The translations under genes and the position numbers were made by a program. Below the pieces are notes generated by a model that worked only from the letters and a program-made list of their open reading frames with translations, ran no database searches and was not told the origin of the DNA. DNA of 64,000 nt, from NCBI GenBank assembly GCA_022844405.1, contig JALHLV010000012.1, forward strand, positions 1 through 64,000, given 5' to 3'. Below, one piece after another: positions 52,719 to 61,578 of this stretch. The stretch comes from Sphingomonadales bacterium (GTDB lineage Bacteria > Pseudomonadota > Alphaproteobacteria > SMXS01). How positions within the stretch are numbered: position 1 is the first letter of the stretch; each line of letters starts with the position of its first letter.

Positions 52719-54834
52719 GACGCGCAAGGGACTCCACTGGAAATGGCTCGGCCGCCTGGGCATCAGGGGCAGGCTGGCGCTGCTGGGGCTGTTGCCCATG
52801 GCGCTGCTGCTCACGGTGCTGATCGGCACCCTGGGCTGGCGCCTGTTCGAAGCCTACCGCATCGGCGGCGAGGCGCTGGTGCGCATGGAAGTCCACGAAG
52901 TGGCGATGATCTACGACGGCTCGGCCAGGGTTGCCAGCGCGGTGCCGCAGGTGATGGCCCTGGCGCAGGAAAACGGCCTCTACGGGAAGCGCCGCGAATC
53001 CCTGGCGTTCCACCGTGCGGTGGTCGAGGCCTTTCCCGAATTCGTCGGCAGCGCGCTCGCCTACGAACCCAACGGCGACGGGCAGGATGCCTCGTTCAGG
53101 GCACAGGCCTCGGACCTGGAAAAGCAGGCGCTGGACCAACAGGGACGGCTGACCGCCTATTGGTACCGTGACGCCCGCGAGGGTGGCGCGATCAAGCTGT
53201 CGCCGCTGAGCGGGCTGGACACCAGCTTCTATTACCGGGGCGTCAAGAACCGCTTCGACAACCAGCTCGAATCCACCGGCGTGGCGGTGGAAGGCGGCCT
53301 GAGCAGGCTGTGGCACGACCCGGCACCCGGCGGCGCCAGCCCGATCCGGCCCATGATCACCGAGCCCTACCTGTACGAAGGCAAGCTGATGGTGGAATAT
53401 GCGTTCCCCATCACCATCGACGGCCGGTTCCAGGGCGTCACCTCGGCCGACCGGTCGCTCGACTGGATCGAGGCCGAGTTGAAGAAGCAGCGCCGCTACG
53501 AGGGCGCCGAGTTCATCCTGGTCAGCGAGCGCGGCCGCATCATTGCCGACACCTCGGACTCGAGCTTGCGCACGAAGAAGCTGGAGGACACGCCGAGGGC
53601 CGGCATCATCGAGGCGATCTATACCGGTGACGGGCGATACTTCGCGGTTCACGCCGACCCCGTCAGCGGCAACGACACTTACTTCGCCTCGGCCCGCATC
53701 CCGACCAATGGCTGGCGGCTGATCATGATGGTACCCAAATCCGAGCTGCTGGCGCCCGCGCGCGAGGGCCTGATCAAGCCCATGGCGATCGCCATCCCCG
53801 TGGCCATCGCCTTGATCCTGATCGTCGCCAACCTGATCAACAATCTGGCCCGGCGCATGGGTGTCGCCGCCGCCGCCGCCGAGCGGGTGGCGCATGGCGA
53901 CCTGACGGTGAGCGTGCCGCCGGGCGGCAATGACGAGTCGGGCCGGCTGCTGAGCGCGGTCGGCACCATGGTGTCGTCGCTGACCAGCCTGGTGCAGCGG
54001 ATCAAATACGCCAGCGTGCAGCTGGTCTCGACCGCCACCGGTATCGCGGCCATCTCGCGCGAGCAGGAGGGCAACGTGACCGACCTGGGCGCGTCGTCGA
54101 GCCAGATCGCGGCCGCGGTGCGCGAGATCGGCGCCACCTCGGTCGAGCTGTCGAAAACCATGGGCGAGATCACCGACGCCACCGAGGCGACGGCGAGCCT
54201 CGCCGGGCGCGGCCAGTCGTCGCTCGCCGGCATGGAGCGGGCCATGGGCGGCCTGGGCCAGGCAACCTCGACCATCTCGGAGAAGCTGTCGGTGATCAGC
54301 GACCGCGCCACCAATATCGGCTCGGTCGTGACCACCATCACCAAGGTGGCCGACCAGACCAACCTGCTGTCGCTGAACGCCGCCATCGAGGCCGAGAAGG
54401 CCGGCGAAGCAGGCCGCGGCTTCGCCGTCGTCGCCCGGGAAATCCGCCGCCTCGCCGACCAGACCGCCGTCGCCACCCTCGACATCGACAATCTGGTGCG
54501 CGAGATGCAGTCGGCGGTGTCGAGCGGCGTGATGGAAATGGACCGCTTCACCGAGGAGGTGCGCCGCAGCGTGGCCGACGCGGGCGCGGTGGGCGAGCAG
54601 TTCGCCGCCATCCTGGAACAGATCCAGACCCTGTCGCCGCGCCTCGCCGCGCTGCATGACGGCATGCAGTCGCAGAACGTGGGCGAGCAGCAGATCAACG
54701 AGGCCATGCTGCAGCTCGTCGACATCGCGCGGCGGTCGGCGGATTCGCTGCAGGACTTCCACCAGTCGGCCGACCAGCTCAACGCGGCCGTCGCCTCGCT
54801 GGAATCCGAACTGGGGCGGTTCAAGACAGAGTAG
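52702..54834 (+). CDS. wspA: Methyl-accepting chemotaxis protein, WspA-like
   Basis: A 710-residue transducer. TM1 at about residues 28-48 (LALLGLLPMALLLTVLIG), a large periplasmic double-Cache sensor to about residue 350, TM2 at about 358-378, HAMP to about 430, then the signalling coiled coil. The tip is ADQTNLLSLNAAIEAEKAGE at about residue 549, the conserved contact to CheA and CheW. Order and partners match the Wsp system. The ligand or surface cue is unknown. Overlaps the kinase gene upstream; CheW follows after 4 nt. Confidence 0.9.
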   Translation: MQATPETRKGLHWKWLGRLGIRGRLALLGLLPMALLLTVLIGTLGWRLFEAYRIGGEALVRMEVHEVAMIYDGSARVASAVPQVMALAQENGLYGKRRESLAFHRAVVEAFPEFVGSALAYEPNGDGQDASFRAQASDLEKQALDQQGRLTAYWYRDAREGGAIKLSPLSGLDTSFYYRGVKNRFDNQLESTGVAVEGGLSRLWHDPAPGGASPIRPMITEPYLYEGKLMVEYAFPITIDGRFQGVTSADRSLDWIEAELKKQRRYEGAEFILVSERGRIIADTSDSSLRTKKLEDTPRAGIIEAIYTGDGRYFAVHADPVSGNDTYFASARIPTNGWRLIMMVPKSELLAPAREGLIKPMAIAIPVAIALILIVANLINNLARRMGVAAAAAERVAHGDLTVSVPPGGNDESGRLLSAVGTMVSSLTSLVQRIKYASVQLVSTATGIAAISREQEGNVTDLGASSSQIAAAVREIGATSVELSKTMGEITDATEATASLAGRGQSSLAGMERAMGGLGQATSTISEKLSVISDRATNIGSVVTTITKVADQTNLLSLNAAIEAEKAGEAGRGFAVVAREIRRLADQTAVATLDIDNLVREMQSAVSSGVMEMDRFTEEVRRSVADAGAVGEQFAAILEQIQTLSPRLAALHDGMQSQNVGEQQINEAMLQLVDIARRSADSLQDFHQSADQLNAAVASLESELGRFKTE

Positions 54835-54838
54835 GCAC

Positions 54839-55294
54839 ATGCTGGCGCTGCTTTTCCGACTGGGAGCCGAGCATTTCGCGCTGGATCTGGCGGGCCTGAC
54901 CGCGATCCTGCCGAACTCGCGCATCCGGCCGATCCCGCATGCGCCGCCGGAAATCTGCGGCGAGTTCAACTGGCGCGGCCGCATGGTGCCGGTGATCGAC
55001 CTGCGCCAGATGTTCTTCGGCACGCCCTGCGAATGGCACCTGACGACGCGGCTGATCGTGTTCCGCTGGCAGGGCAAGACCCAGCGCGGCAACGTGGCGC
55101 TGCGCGCCGAGGGCATCACCGACACCGTCGAGTATCGGCCCGCCGACCTGCAGAAGCCCTCCGTCGCCAATCCGGAACGGCCCGGCGTCACCGGCACGCT
55201 GATCACGGACGGCAAGGTGATCCGGGTCATCGATCCGCAGGCGCTGGTCTGGGACTCGTTCCACGAGGTGCTGTTCCGCGAGGTCGCGTCATGA
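54839..55294 (+). CDS. wspB: CheW coupling protein, WspB-like
   Basis: A 151-residue CheW domain: LLFRLGAEHFALDLAGLTAI, CGEFNWRGRMVPVIDLRQMF (the CheW PVIDL strand), and C-terminal ITDGKVIRVIDPQALVWD. It joins the MCP to the CheA kinase. Its stop overlaps the next ATG (ATGA). Start chosen at the ATG 4 nt after the MCP stop. Confidence 0.88.
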   Translation: MLALLFRLGAEHFALDLAGLTAILPNSRIRPIPHAPPEICGEFNWRGRMVPVIDLRQMFFGTPCEWHLTTRLIVFRWQGKTQRGNVALRAEGITDTVEYRPADLQKPSVANPERPGVTGTLITDGKVIRVIDPQALVWDSFHEVLFREVAS

Positions 55295-56448
55295 CCGGCT
55301 CCCACGGCGCCGACGCGCTCAAAACCGTGCGCACCCTGCTGCACGACGCCGCGGGGCTCGACGCACAGGTGATGACCGAGAGCTGGCTGGGATCGATCAT
55401 CGGGCACCGCCTGCGCCAGCGCGGCATGGACCCGGCGACCTGGCTGGCCAGCCTGAAGGCGGACAAGGCCGAGCGGACCGCGCTGGTCGAGCGGGCGCTG
55501 GTGCACGAGACCTGGTTCTTCCGCGACGTGGCGCCGTTCGACCATCTGCTCGAACTGGCGCGCAAGAACTGGCTGCGGCGCACCGCCGCCAACCCGGTGC
55601 GGATCCTCAGTGCGCCCTGCGCCAGCGGCGAGGAGGCCTGGTCCATCGCCGCGACGCTGCTCACCGCCGGGATGGCGCCGGACGCCGTCGCCGTCGAAGC
55701 CGTCGACCTCAGCGGCGGCATGGTCAGGACGGCGCGGGCCGGAATCTACGGGCCGCGCAGCCTGCGCAACCACCATGCCGACATGCTGAAGCCCTATGCG
55801 GACGCGCTGCCGGATGGCGGCGTGCGCATGGGCAAGCTGATCCGCGGCTGTGTCAGCGTCTCGCAGGTGAACCTGCTGCACCTGCCGTCGGGCAAGTCCT
55901 ATGACGCGATCTTCTGCCGCAACGCGCTGATGTACATGCACGAGGCGGCCCGCAAGCGCATCGTCGGCCTGATCCGGGCGTCGCTGGCACCCGGCGCGCC
56001 GCTGTTCGTCGGGCACGCCGAGGCCGCCATGTTGATGGGCATGGACTTCCGCGCGGCCGGGCCGAGCCGCGCGTTCTGCCTCACGGCGGGCGCCGGCGCA
56101 GCGGCGCAGCCGTGCCGCGACCCCGTCCCCATCGCCGCGGCGAAACCGGCGGTCGCACCGCCGCCGAAGCTGCGCGAGCCGAAGCATCACGCCGATCCCG
56201 CCGATCTGCTGCGCCAGGCAAAGACGCTGGCCGACGGCGGCGCCCTTACGGAAGCCATGACGCCGTTGCGGCAGTTGCTCGAGGAAAAGCCCATGAGCGC
56301 CGAGGGCCATGCCCTCGCCGGGCTGATCCTTGCCGCCCGCGACGACAGGCCCGGCGCGATCCGGCATTTGCGCAAGGCGCTGTTCCTCGATCCCAATGAC
56401 GAGGCCAGCAAGGTCAGCCTCGACCACCTGCTGGGCGGCCGGACATGA
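55291..56448 (+). CDS. wspC: CheR methyltransferase with C-terminal TPR, WspC-like
   Basis: A 385-residue protein that methylates MCP glutamates using SAM. CheR motifs: VHETWFFRD, ILSAPCASGEEAWSIA (SAM site), VEAVDLSGGMVRTARAGIYG, FCRNALMYM. A proline-rich linker leads to TPR-like helices at about residues 305-380 (AMTPLRQLLEEKP ... GAIRHLRKALFLDPND), as in WspC. ATGA overlaps on both sides. Confidence 0.9.
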   Translation: MTGSHGADALKTVRTLLHDAAGLDAQVMTESWLGSIIGHRLRQRGMDPATWLASLKADKAERTALVERALVHETWFFRDVAPFDHLLELARKNWLRRTAANPVRILSAPCASGEEAWSIAATLLTAGMAPDAVAVEAVDLSGGMVRTARAGIYGPRSLRNHHADMLKPYADALPDGGVRMGKLIRGCVSVSQVNLLHLPSGKSYDAIFCRNALMYMHEAARKRIVGLIRASLAPGAPLFVGHAEAAMLMGMDFRAAGPSRAFCLTAGAGAAAQPCRDPVPIAAAKPAVAPPPKLREPKHHADPADLLRQAKTLADGGALTEAMTPLRQLLEEKPMSAEGHALAGLILAARDDRPGAIRHLRKALFLDPNDEASKVSLDHLLGGRT

Positions 56449-57092
56449 GGGTGCCGTGCTGGCAGATCATCGGCATCGACGGCGACCGGTCCTGCCCGGA
56501 GCTGGACGCGCACATCCACTGCCGCAACTGCCCGACCTTCGTCGACGCCGCCCGCGAGTTCCTCGACCGCGCGCCGGAAGAGGACTACATCGACGAGGTC
56601 ACCGGCCTCAACACCAACATGTCGAGCGGCGCGCTGCGCGACGACGGCGTGCCGATCATGACCTTCCGGCTGGGGCCGGAATGGCACGGCCTGCCGGTGC
56701 GGGTGATCGAACAGATCCATCCGGTCGCGCCGATCCGCCGGGTGCCGCACCGGAACAATCCCGGCTTCCTGGGCCTGACGTCGGTCGAGGGCCAGATCGA
56801 ACTGTGCATGTCGCTGCACGCGGTGCTGGGCGTCGACGACGGCGATGGCGCGCCCGCAACCGGCATCCGCCGCTGGCTGATGCTGAAGCTGGGCGGCGAG
56901 CGCTGGGTGGCGCCGGTAGACGAGATCAGGGGCGTGGTCCGCGTCGATCACAAGACCATGCAGCCCTTGCCCGCGACGCTGGAACGGTCGCCCGATCCGG
57001 CTAGTTCGGGCATCTTCGAGATCGACGAATTGCGCGTGTCGCTGCTGGCGCCCGACCCGCTGCTGCGACGTTTCAGGGCGAGCCTGGCATGA
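56445..57092 (+). CDS. wspD: CheW coupling protein, WspD-like
   Basis: A 215-residue CheW with the distinctive WspD N-terminus: CWQIIGIDGDRSCPEL ... HCRNCPTFVDAA, a cysteine-rich segment absent from ordinary CheW. The CheW barrel follows (GLPVRVIEQIHPVAPIRRVP, VEGQIELCMSLHAVLGV). This is the most diagnostic protein for a Wsp-type assembly. ATGA overlaps on both sides. Confidence 0.9.
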   Translation: MRVPCWQIIGIDGDRSCPELDAHIHCRNCPTFVDAAREFLDRAPEEDYIDEVTGLNTNMSSGALRDDGVPIMTFRLGPEWHGLPVRVIEQIHPVAPIRRVPHRNNPGFLGLTSVEGQIELCMSLHAVLGVDDGDGAPATGIRRWLMLKLGGERWVAPVDEIRGVVRVDHKTMQPLPATLERSPDPASSGIFEIDELRVSLLAPDPLLRRFRASLA

Positions 57093-59350
57093 GTATCGAG
57101 GTCGACGCCGAACTGCTCGACATGTTCCGCGCCGAGGTCGAGGAGCAGATCGCCGTGCTGCAGGACGCCATCGTCGCCCTCGATGCGGGCGGCGACGCGG
57201 TGCAGCACCTGGGCGCCTGCATGCGCGCCGCCCATTCGCTGAAAGGCGCCGCGCGCATCGTCGGCATCGATCCGGGCGTGCGGATCGCCCATGCCATGGA
57301 AGACGCCTTCGAGGGCGCCCGCAAGGGACGGCTGACGCTGGACGCCCACCACATCGACCGGCTGCTGGCGGCGGGCGACTATCTGGCGCATCTCGGCAAG
57401 ATCGACCTGGCGGCTCTGGCCGGATGGCTGGAGGCCGAGGCGCCCGCCATCGGCACCCTGGTCGCCGAGCTGCAGGCCATCGGCAGCGGCGAGAGCAAGC
57501 CGCCGGCTCCGGCGCCGCCCGTCGAGACACTAACGACCGAGCCGGTGACCGAGGCAAAGCCCTCGCCGCCTGTCGCCGAACCGGCCGCCGCGCCGAAGGC
57601 GAGCGAGGCCGAGGCGCGGGCGCCGCAGTCGGTGAAGGTGAGCACCGAGACGCTCGCCAGGTTCATGGGCGTGTCGGCGCAGGTGCTGATCGACGCCAGG
57701 CGGCTGCAGGGCACGGTGGACTCGCTGCAGCAGGTGCGGCGCCGGCTGGCGCGGCTGGAACGCGCGCTGGGCAGCGAGTCGGGCACGGGGATCAACCGCG
57801 CCTCGGCCAGCGACCTGGTGCGGCAGGAGCTGGCGGCGCTGCGTGACGACTTTGCCGAGCGCATCGACGAGTTCGAGACCCAGTCCGGCCGGTCGCTGGT
57901 CAACGCCGACCTGCTCTATGGCGAGGTGCTGCGCAGCCGCATGCGTCCGTTCTCCGACGTGGTCGGCGGCTTCCCGCGCCTGGTGCGCGACGTGGCGCGC
58001 CAGCTCGGCAAGACGGTGGCCCTGGAGATCGTCGGCCGCAACACGCAGATGGACCGGGACATCGCCGGCGCGCTGGATTCGCCGCTGGGCCACCTGTTGC
58101 GCAACGCCGTCGACCATGGCCTGGAGACGCCGGACGCGCGCCGCGCCGCCGGCAAGCCGGAGGAAGGCACCATCACTCTGGAAGCCAGGCATCGCGGCGG
58201 CGCGCTGGTGGTGACCGTGAGGGACGACGGCAAGGGCATCGACGTGGAGCGGCTGCGCGCCCGCATCGTCGAGAAAGGACTGGTGGACGCCGAGACGGCG
58301 GCCAGCCTGAGTGCCGCGGAGACGCTGGAATTCCTGTTCCTGCCGGGCTTCAGCACCGCGGCGCAGGTCACCGACATTTCCGGGCGCGGCGTCGGGCTCG
58401 ACGTGGTGCAGTCCACCGTGCAGCGTGCGGGCGGCGTGGTGCACGTCGCCTCGGTCCACGGCCAGGGCACGACGTTCGAGCTGCAGATGCCGGTGGCGCG
58501 GTCGGTGGTGCGGGCGCTGCTGGTCACGATCGGCGGCGCGCCCTGGGCCTTGCCGCTGGCGCGCATCGACGAGATCAGGGAAGTGGCCGCGAGCGATATC
58601 CGCATGATCGAGGGACGGCGCGTGATCGACGTGGACGGCATCGACGTGGGCGTGGTGCCGCTGGCCGAGGTGCTGGAGCTGGGCGCCGACGAGACGCATG
58701 CCGACACGCTGACCCTGGTGATGATCCGCGAGCAGGGCCAGCGCTTCGGGCTGGAGGTGGCGGGTGTCGTCGGCGAGCAGGAACTGGTGGTGCGGCCGCT
58801 CGATCCGCGCCTGGGCAAGGTGCCGGACGTGCTGGCGGCGTCGCTGCTCGACAACGGCACCGCCGTGCTGATCCTCGACATCGAGGACCTGGTGCGGTCG
58901 GTCGACAGCCTGCTGGCACAGGGACGGCTGCGCGGCAGCCGCCGCGGCCGGGCCGACAGCACGCGGCGGGCGCGGCACATTCTGGTGGTCGACGACAGCC
59001 TTACCGTGCGCGAGACGGAGCGCAAGCTGCTGGAGCGGGCGGGCTACCTCGTCGACGTGGCGGTCGACGGCGTCGCCGGCTGGAACGCGCTGCGGCTCGG
59101 CAATTACGACCTGCTGCTGACCGATGTGGACATGCCGCGCATGACCGGCATCGATCTGACGCGGGCGGTGCGCGACGACGGACGGCTGCGCGACCTGCCG
59201 GTCATGATCGTGTCCTACAAGGAGCGCGAGGAGGACCGGCGGATGGGCTTCGAGGCCGGCGCCGACCGCTACATTACCAAGGCCAGCTTCCGCGACGACA
59301 GCCTGCTCAAGGCCGTCGAGGAGCTGATCGGCGGCCCGTGGGCGGAATGA
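57089..59350 (+). CDS. wspE: Hybrid CheA histidine kinase with receiver, WspE-like
   Basis: A 753-residue kinase. HPt domain with phospho-acceptor His49 (RAAHSLKGAARIVG), Ala/Pro/Glu-rich linker, dimerisation helices, HATPase (LLRNAVDHGLETP, VRDDGKGID, FSTAAQVTDISGRGVGLDVV), CheW-like regulatory domain, and a C-terminal receiver with Asp679 (LLTDVDMPRMTG) and lysine in YITKAS. WspE has the same layout; its receiver competes with the output regulator for phosphate. The 4 nt to the next gene are non-overlapping. Confidence 0.92.
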   Translation: MSIEVDAELLDMFRAEVEEQIAVLQDAIVALDAGGDAVQHLGACMRAAHSLKGAARIVGIDPGVRIAHAMEDAFEGARKGRLTLDAHHIDRLLAAGDYLAHLGKIDLAALAGWLEAEAPAIGTLVAELQAIGSGESKPPAPAPPVETLTTEPVTEAKPSPPVAEPAAAPKASEAEARAPQSVKVSTETLARFMGVSAQVLIDARRLQGTVDSLQQVRRRLARLERALGSESGTGINRASASDLVRQELAALRDDFAERIDEFETQSGRSLVNADLLYGEVLRSRMRPFSDVVGGFPRLVRDVARQLGKTVALEIVGRNTQMDRDIAGALDSPLGHLLRNAVDHGLETPDARRAAGKPEEGTITLEARHRGGALVVTVRDDGKGIDVERLRARIVEKGLVDAETAASLSAAETLEFLFLPGFSTAAQVTDISGRGVGLDVVQSTVQRAGGVVHVASVHGQGTTFELQMPVARSVVRALLVTIGGAPWALPLARIDEIREVAASDIRMIEGRRVIDVDGIDVGVVPLAEVLELGADETHADTLTLVMIREQGQRFGLEVAGVVGEQELVVRPLDPRLGKVPDVLAASLLDNGTAVLILDIEDLVRSVDSLLAQGRLRGSRRGRADSTRRARHILVVDDSLTVRETERKLLERAGYLVDVAVDGVAGWNALRLGNYDLLLTDVDMPRMTGIDLTRAVRDDGRLRDLPVMIVSYKEREEDRRMGFEAGADRYITKASFRDDSLLKAVEELIGGPWAE

Positions 59351-59354
59351 CCGA

Positions 59355-60374
59355 ATGAGGATAGGCATCGTCAACGACGTCATGCTGGCGACCGCCGCGC
59401 TGCGCCGCGTGGTGTCGGCCACGCCCGGCTGCACCGTCGCCTGGACGGCGGCCAACGGCGCCGAGGCGGTGCAAAAAGCGGCGGCCGATCCGGTCGACAT
59501 GATCATGATGGACCTGATCATGCCGGTGATGGACGGCGTCGAGGCGACGCGCCGGATCATGAAGGAGTCGCCCTGCGCCATCCTGGTCGTGACCTCGACG
59601 GTGACCGGCCATCTGGACATGGTCTACGACGCCATGTCGCACGGCGCGCTCGACGCCATCCAGACGCCGGTGCTGGGCCTGTCCGGCGCCATCGACGGCG
59701 CGCAGGCGCTGCGCGACAAGATCGTCATCGTCGGCAAGCTGCTGCGCAAGCCCGGGCGAAGCGCCGTGGCCAACGGAACGGCGCAATCGGCGCTGCCCGA
59801 GGAGCCGCCGCTGATCGCCATCGGCTCGTCGACCGGCGGGCCGCACGCGGTGTCGGAGATATTGCAGGCGTTCCCGGCCGCCCTGCCCGCCTCGGTGGTC
59901 ATCGTCCAGCATGTGGACGAGCATTTCGCGGCCGGCCTCGCCGAATGGCTGACACGGCGCTGCGGCCGGGCGGTGCGGCCGGCGCTGGAAGGCGACCGGC
60001 TGATCGCCGGACAGATCGTCATCGCCGCCGGGCCGGACCATCTGGTGATCGGCGCGGGCGGACGGCTGGCCTATACGCCAGAGCCGCGCGACAGCTCGTA
60101 CAAGCCGTCCGTCGACGCGTTCTTCCAGAGCGCCGCGAGGCGGCGAGGACTCCGCGGCTGCGGCGTGCTGCTGACCGGCATGGGCCGCGACGGCGCCGAC
60201 GGCCTGCTGGCCATGCGCAAGGCCGGCTTCCACACCATCGCCCAGGACCGCCAGACGTCGGTGGTCTGGGGCATGCCGAAAGCCGCCGCCGAGATCGGCG
60301 CGGCCGTCGACGTTCTTCCCCTTGCCGCCATCGGCGCGCGCGCCGTGGCCGCCATCAAGGAACCCAGCCCATGA
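59355..60374 (+). CDS. wspF: CheB methylesterase, WspF-like
   Basis: A 339-residue protein. The receiver starts MRIGIVNDVMLA, with Asn-Asp in the acidic pocket as in WspF, and Asp53 in MIMMDLIMPVMDG. The esterase domain has the catalytic Ser in AIGSSTGGPHAV, His in VIVQHVDEHFAAGLAEWL, and Asp in LLTGMGRDGADGL. It demethylates the MCP and resets the system. ATGA overlap with the output regulator gene. Confidence 0.92.
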   Translation: MRIGIVNDVMLATAALRRVVSATPGCTVAWTAANGAEAVQKAAADPVDMIMMDLIMPVMDGVEATRRIMKESPCAILVVTSTVTGHLDMVYDAMSHGALDAIQTPVLGLSGAIDGAQALRDKIVIVGKLLRKPGRSAVANGTAQSALPEEPPLIAIGSSTGGPHAVSEILQAFPAALPASVVIVQHVDEHFAAGLAEWLTRRCGRAVRPALEGDRLIAGQIVIAAGPDHLVIGAGGRLAYTPEPRDSSYKPSVDAFFQSAARRRGLRGCGVLLTGMGRDGADGLLAMRKAGFHTIAQDRQTSVVWGMPKAAAEIGAAVDVLPLAAIGARAVAAIKEPSP

Positions 60375-61516
60375 GCGACCCGGTCCGGGTGCTTCTCGTC
60401 GACGACCAGCGGCTGGTCAACGCGGCCGTCGCCTCCATGCTGCGGCCCGAGGCCGATCTGGAGCTGAAATGGTGCGGCGAAGGCGCCAAAGCGCTCGAGA
60501 CGGCGCGCGAGTTCAAGCCGCAGGTGATCCTGCAGGACCTGGTGCTGCCCGACGCCGACGGCCTCGACATCGTCACCGCCATGCGCGCGGATCCGGAACT
60601 GAAGGACATTCCGCTGGTGGTGCTGTCGGCCAACGACGACGCGGCGGTGAAGGCCGAGGCGTTCTCGCGCGGCGCCAACGACTATCTGGTCAAGCTGCCG
60701 GCGGCGGTCGAGCTGATCGCCCGCATCCGCTATCACGCCCGCGGCTACAAGGCGCTGCTGGAGCGGAACGCGGCCTATTCGCGGCTGCATGCGGAGCTGC
60801 AGGAAGCGGCGGCCTATGTGCGTTCGATCCTGCCGCCGCCGATCACGACGCCCATGCTGAGCGCCTGGACCTTCATCCCGTCGAGCTCGCTGGGCGGCGA
60901 CGCGTTCTCGTACCACTGGCTGGACGACGACCATTTCGCCCTGTACGTGCTCGACGTCTGCGGCCACGGCGTCGGCTCGGCGCTGCTGAGCGTCTCGGCG
61001 CTGAACGCCCTGAGTTCGCAGGCGCTGCCCGGCATCGACTTCCTCGCGCCCGACCGGGTGCTCGAGGCGCTCAACAACGCCTTCCCCATGGAGCGGCAGA
61101 ACAACCTCTATTTCACCATCTGGTACGGCGTGTACGAGGTCTCGACCCGGACGCTGAACTACGCCGCCGCCGGTCATCCGCCCGCCATCCTGCTGGCGCC
61201 GGGCGAGCCGCCCAGGCAATTGCAGGGCATCGGCCTGCCGATCGGCACCTTCGAGGGGCTGGACTACGACAACTTCTCGACGACGATCCCGCCGGGCTCG
61301 AAGCTGTATCTCTACAGCGACGGCGTGTTCGAGGTGGAGAAGAAGGACAATGCCGGCATGCTGCCGTTCGACGAGTTCATCGCCATCCTCACCAGCCTGA
61401 CGCACGACAGCTGCCAGGAGAGGGTCGACTGCATCATCGAGACGGTGCAGGCGCTGCAGGGCAAGCTGGCGTTCGACGATGACTGTTCGCTAGTGGAGTT
61501 CGTGTTCGCCGACTGA
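60371..61516 (+). CDS. Response regulator with PP2C/SpoIIE phosphatase output
   Basis: A 381-residue regulator. The receiver (residues 5-120) is WspR-like: VLLVDDQRLV, Asp56 in VILQDLVLPDADG, and GANDYLVKLPAAVELIARIR. A short helix links it to a PP2C phosphatase domain of the RsbU/SpoIIE type, with metal motifs SSLGGDAFSY, LDVCGHGVGSALLS, YSDGVFEVE and FDDDCSLVEF. There is no GGDEF domain. It is expected to dephosphorylate the STAS protein when phosphorylated by the CheA. This replaces WspR at the end of the operon. Confidence 0.9.
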   Translation: MSDPVRVLLVDDQRLVNAAVASMLRPEADLELKWCGEGAKALETAREFKPQVILQDLVLPDADGLDIVTAMRADPELKDIPLVVLSANDDAAVKAEAFSRGANDYLVKLPAAVELIARIRYHARGYKALLERNAAYSRLHAELQEAAAYVRSILPPPITTPMLSAWTFIPSSSLGGDAFSYHWLDDDHFALYVLDVCGHGVGSALLSVSALNALSSQALPGIDFLAPDRVLEALNNAFPMERQNNLYFTIWYGVYEVSTRTLNYAAAGHPPAILLAPGEPPRQLQGIGLPIGTFEGLDYDNFSTTIPPGSKLYLYSDGVFEVEKKDNAGMLPFDEFIAILTSLTHDSCQERVDCIIETVQALQGKLAFDDDCSLVEFVFAD

Positions 61517-61578
61517 ACAAGACGTCACCAGGGACCAGCGGATATCGCGAACGAATAAAGCAGACCGGGAGACAGAAT

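Noticed and set aside
52669-56427. Very long minus-strand open frame (over 1200 codons) across the chemosensory operon
   Set aside because: It is the antisense of genes with strong family motifs. High-GC codon bias leaves antisense frames open, and its translation is His/Arg/Gly-rich without domains. The same applies to long antisense frames at 4699-7053, 9307-11814, 16167-18719 and 39657-42149.
60371-61516. GGDEF diguanylate cyclase as output of the Wsp-like system
   Set aside because: No GGDEF or related motif is present. The C-terminal half has the PP2C motifs GGD, DVCGHG, SDG and DDD instead.
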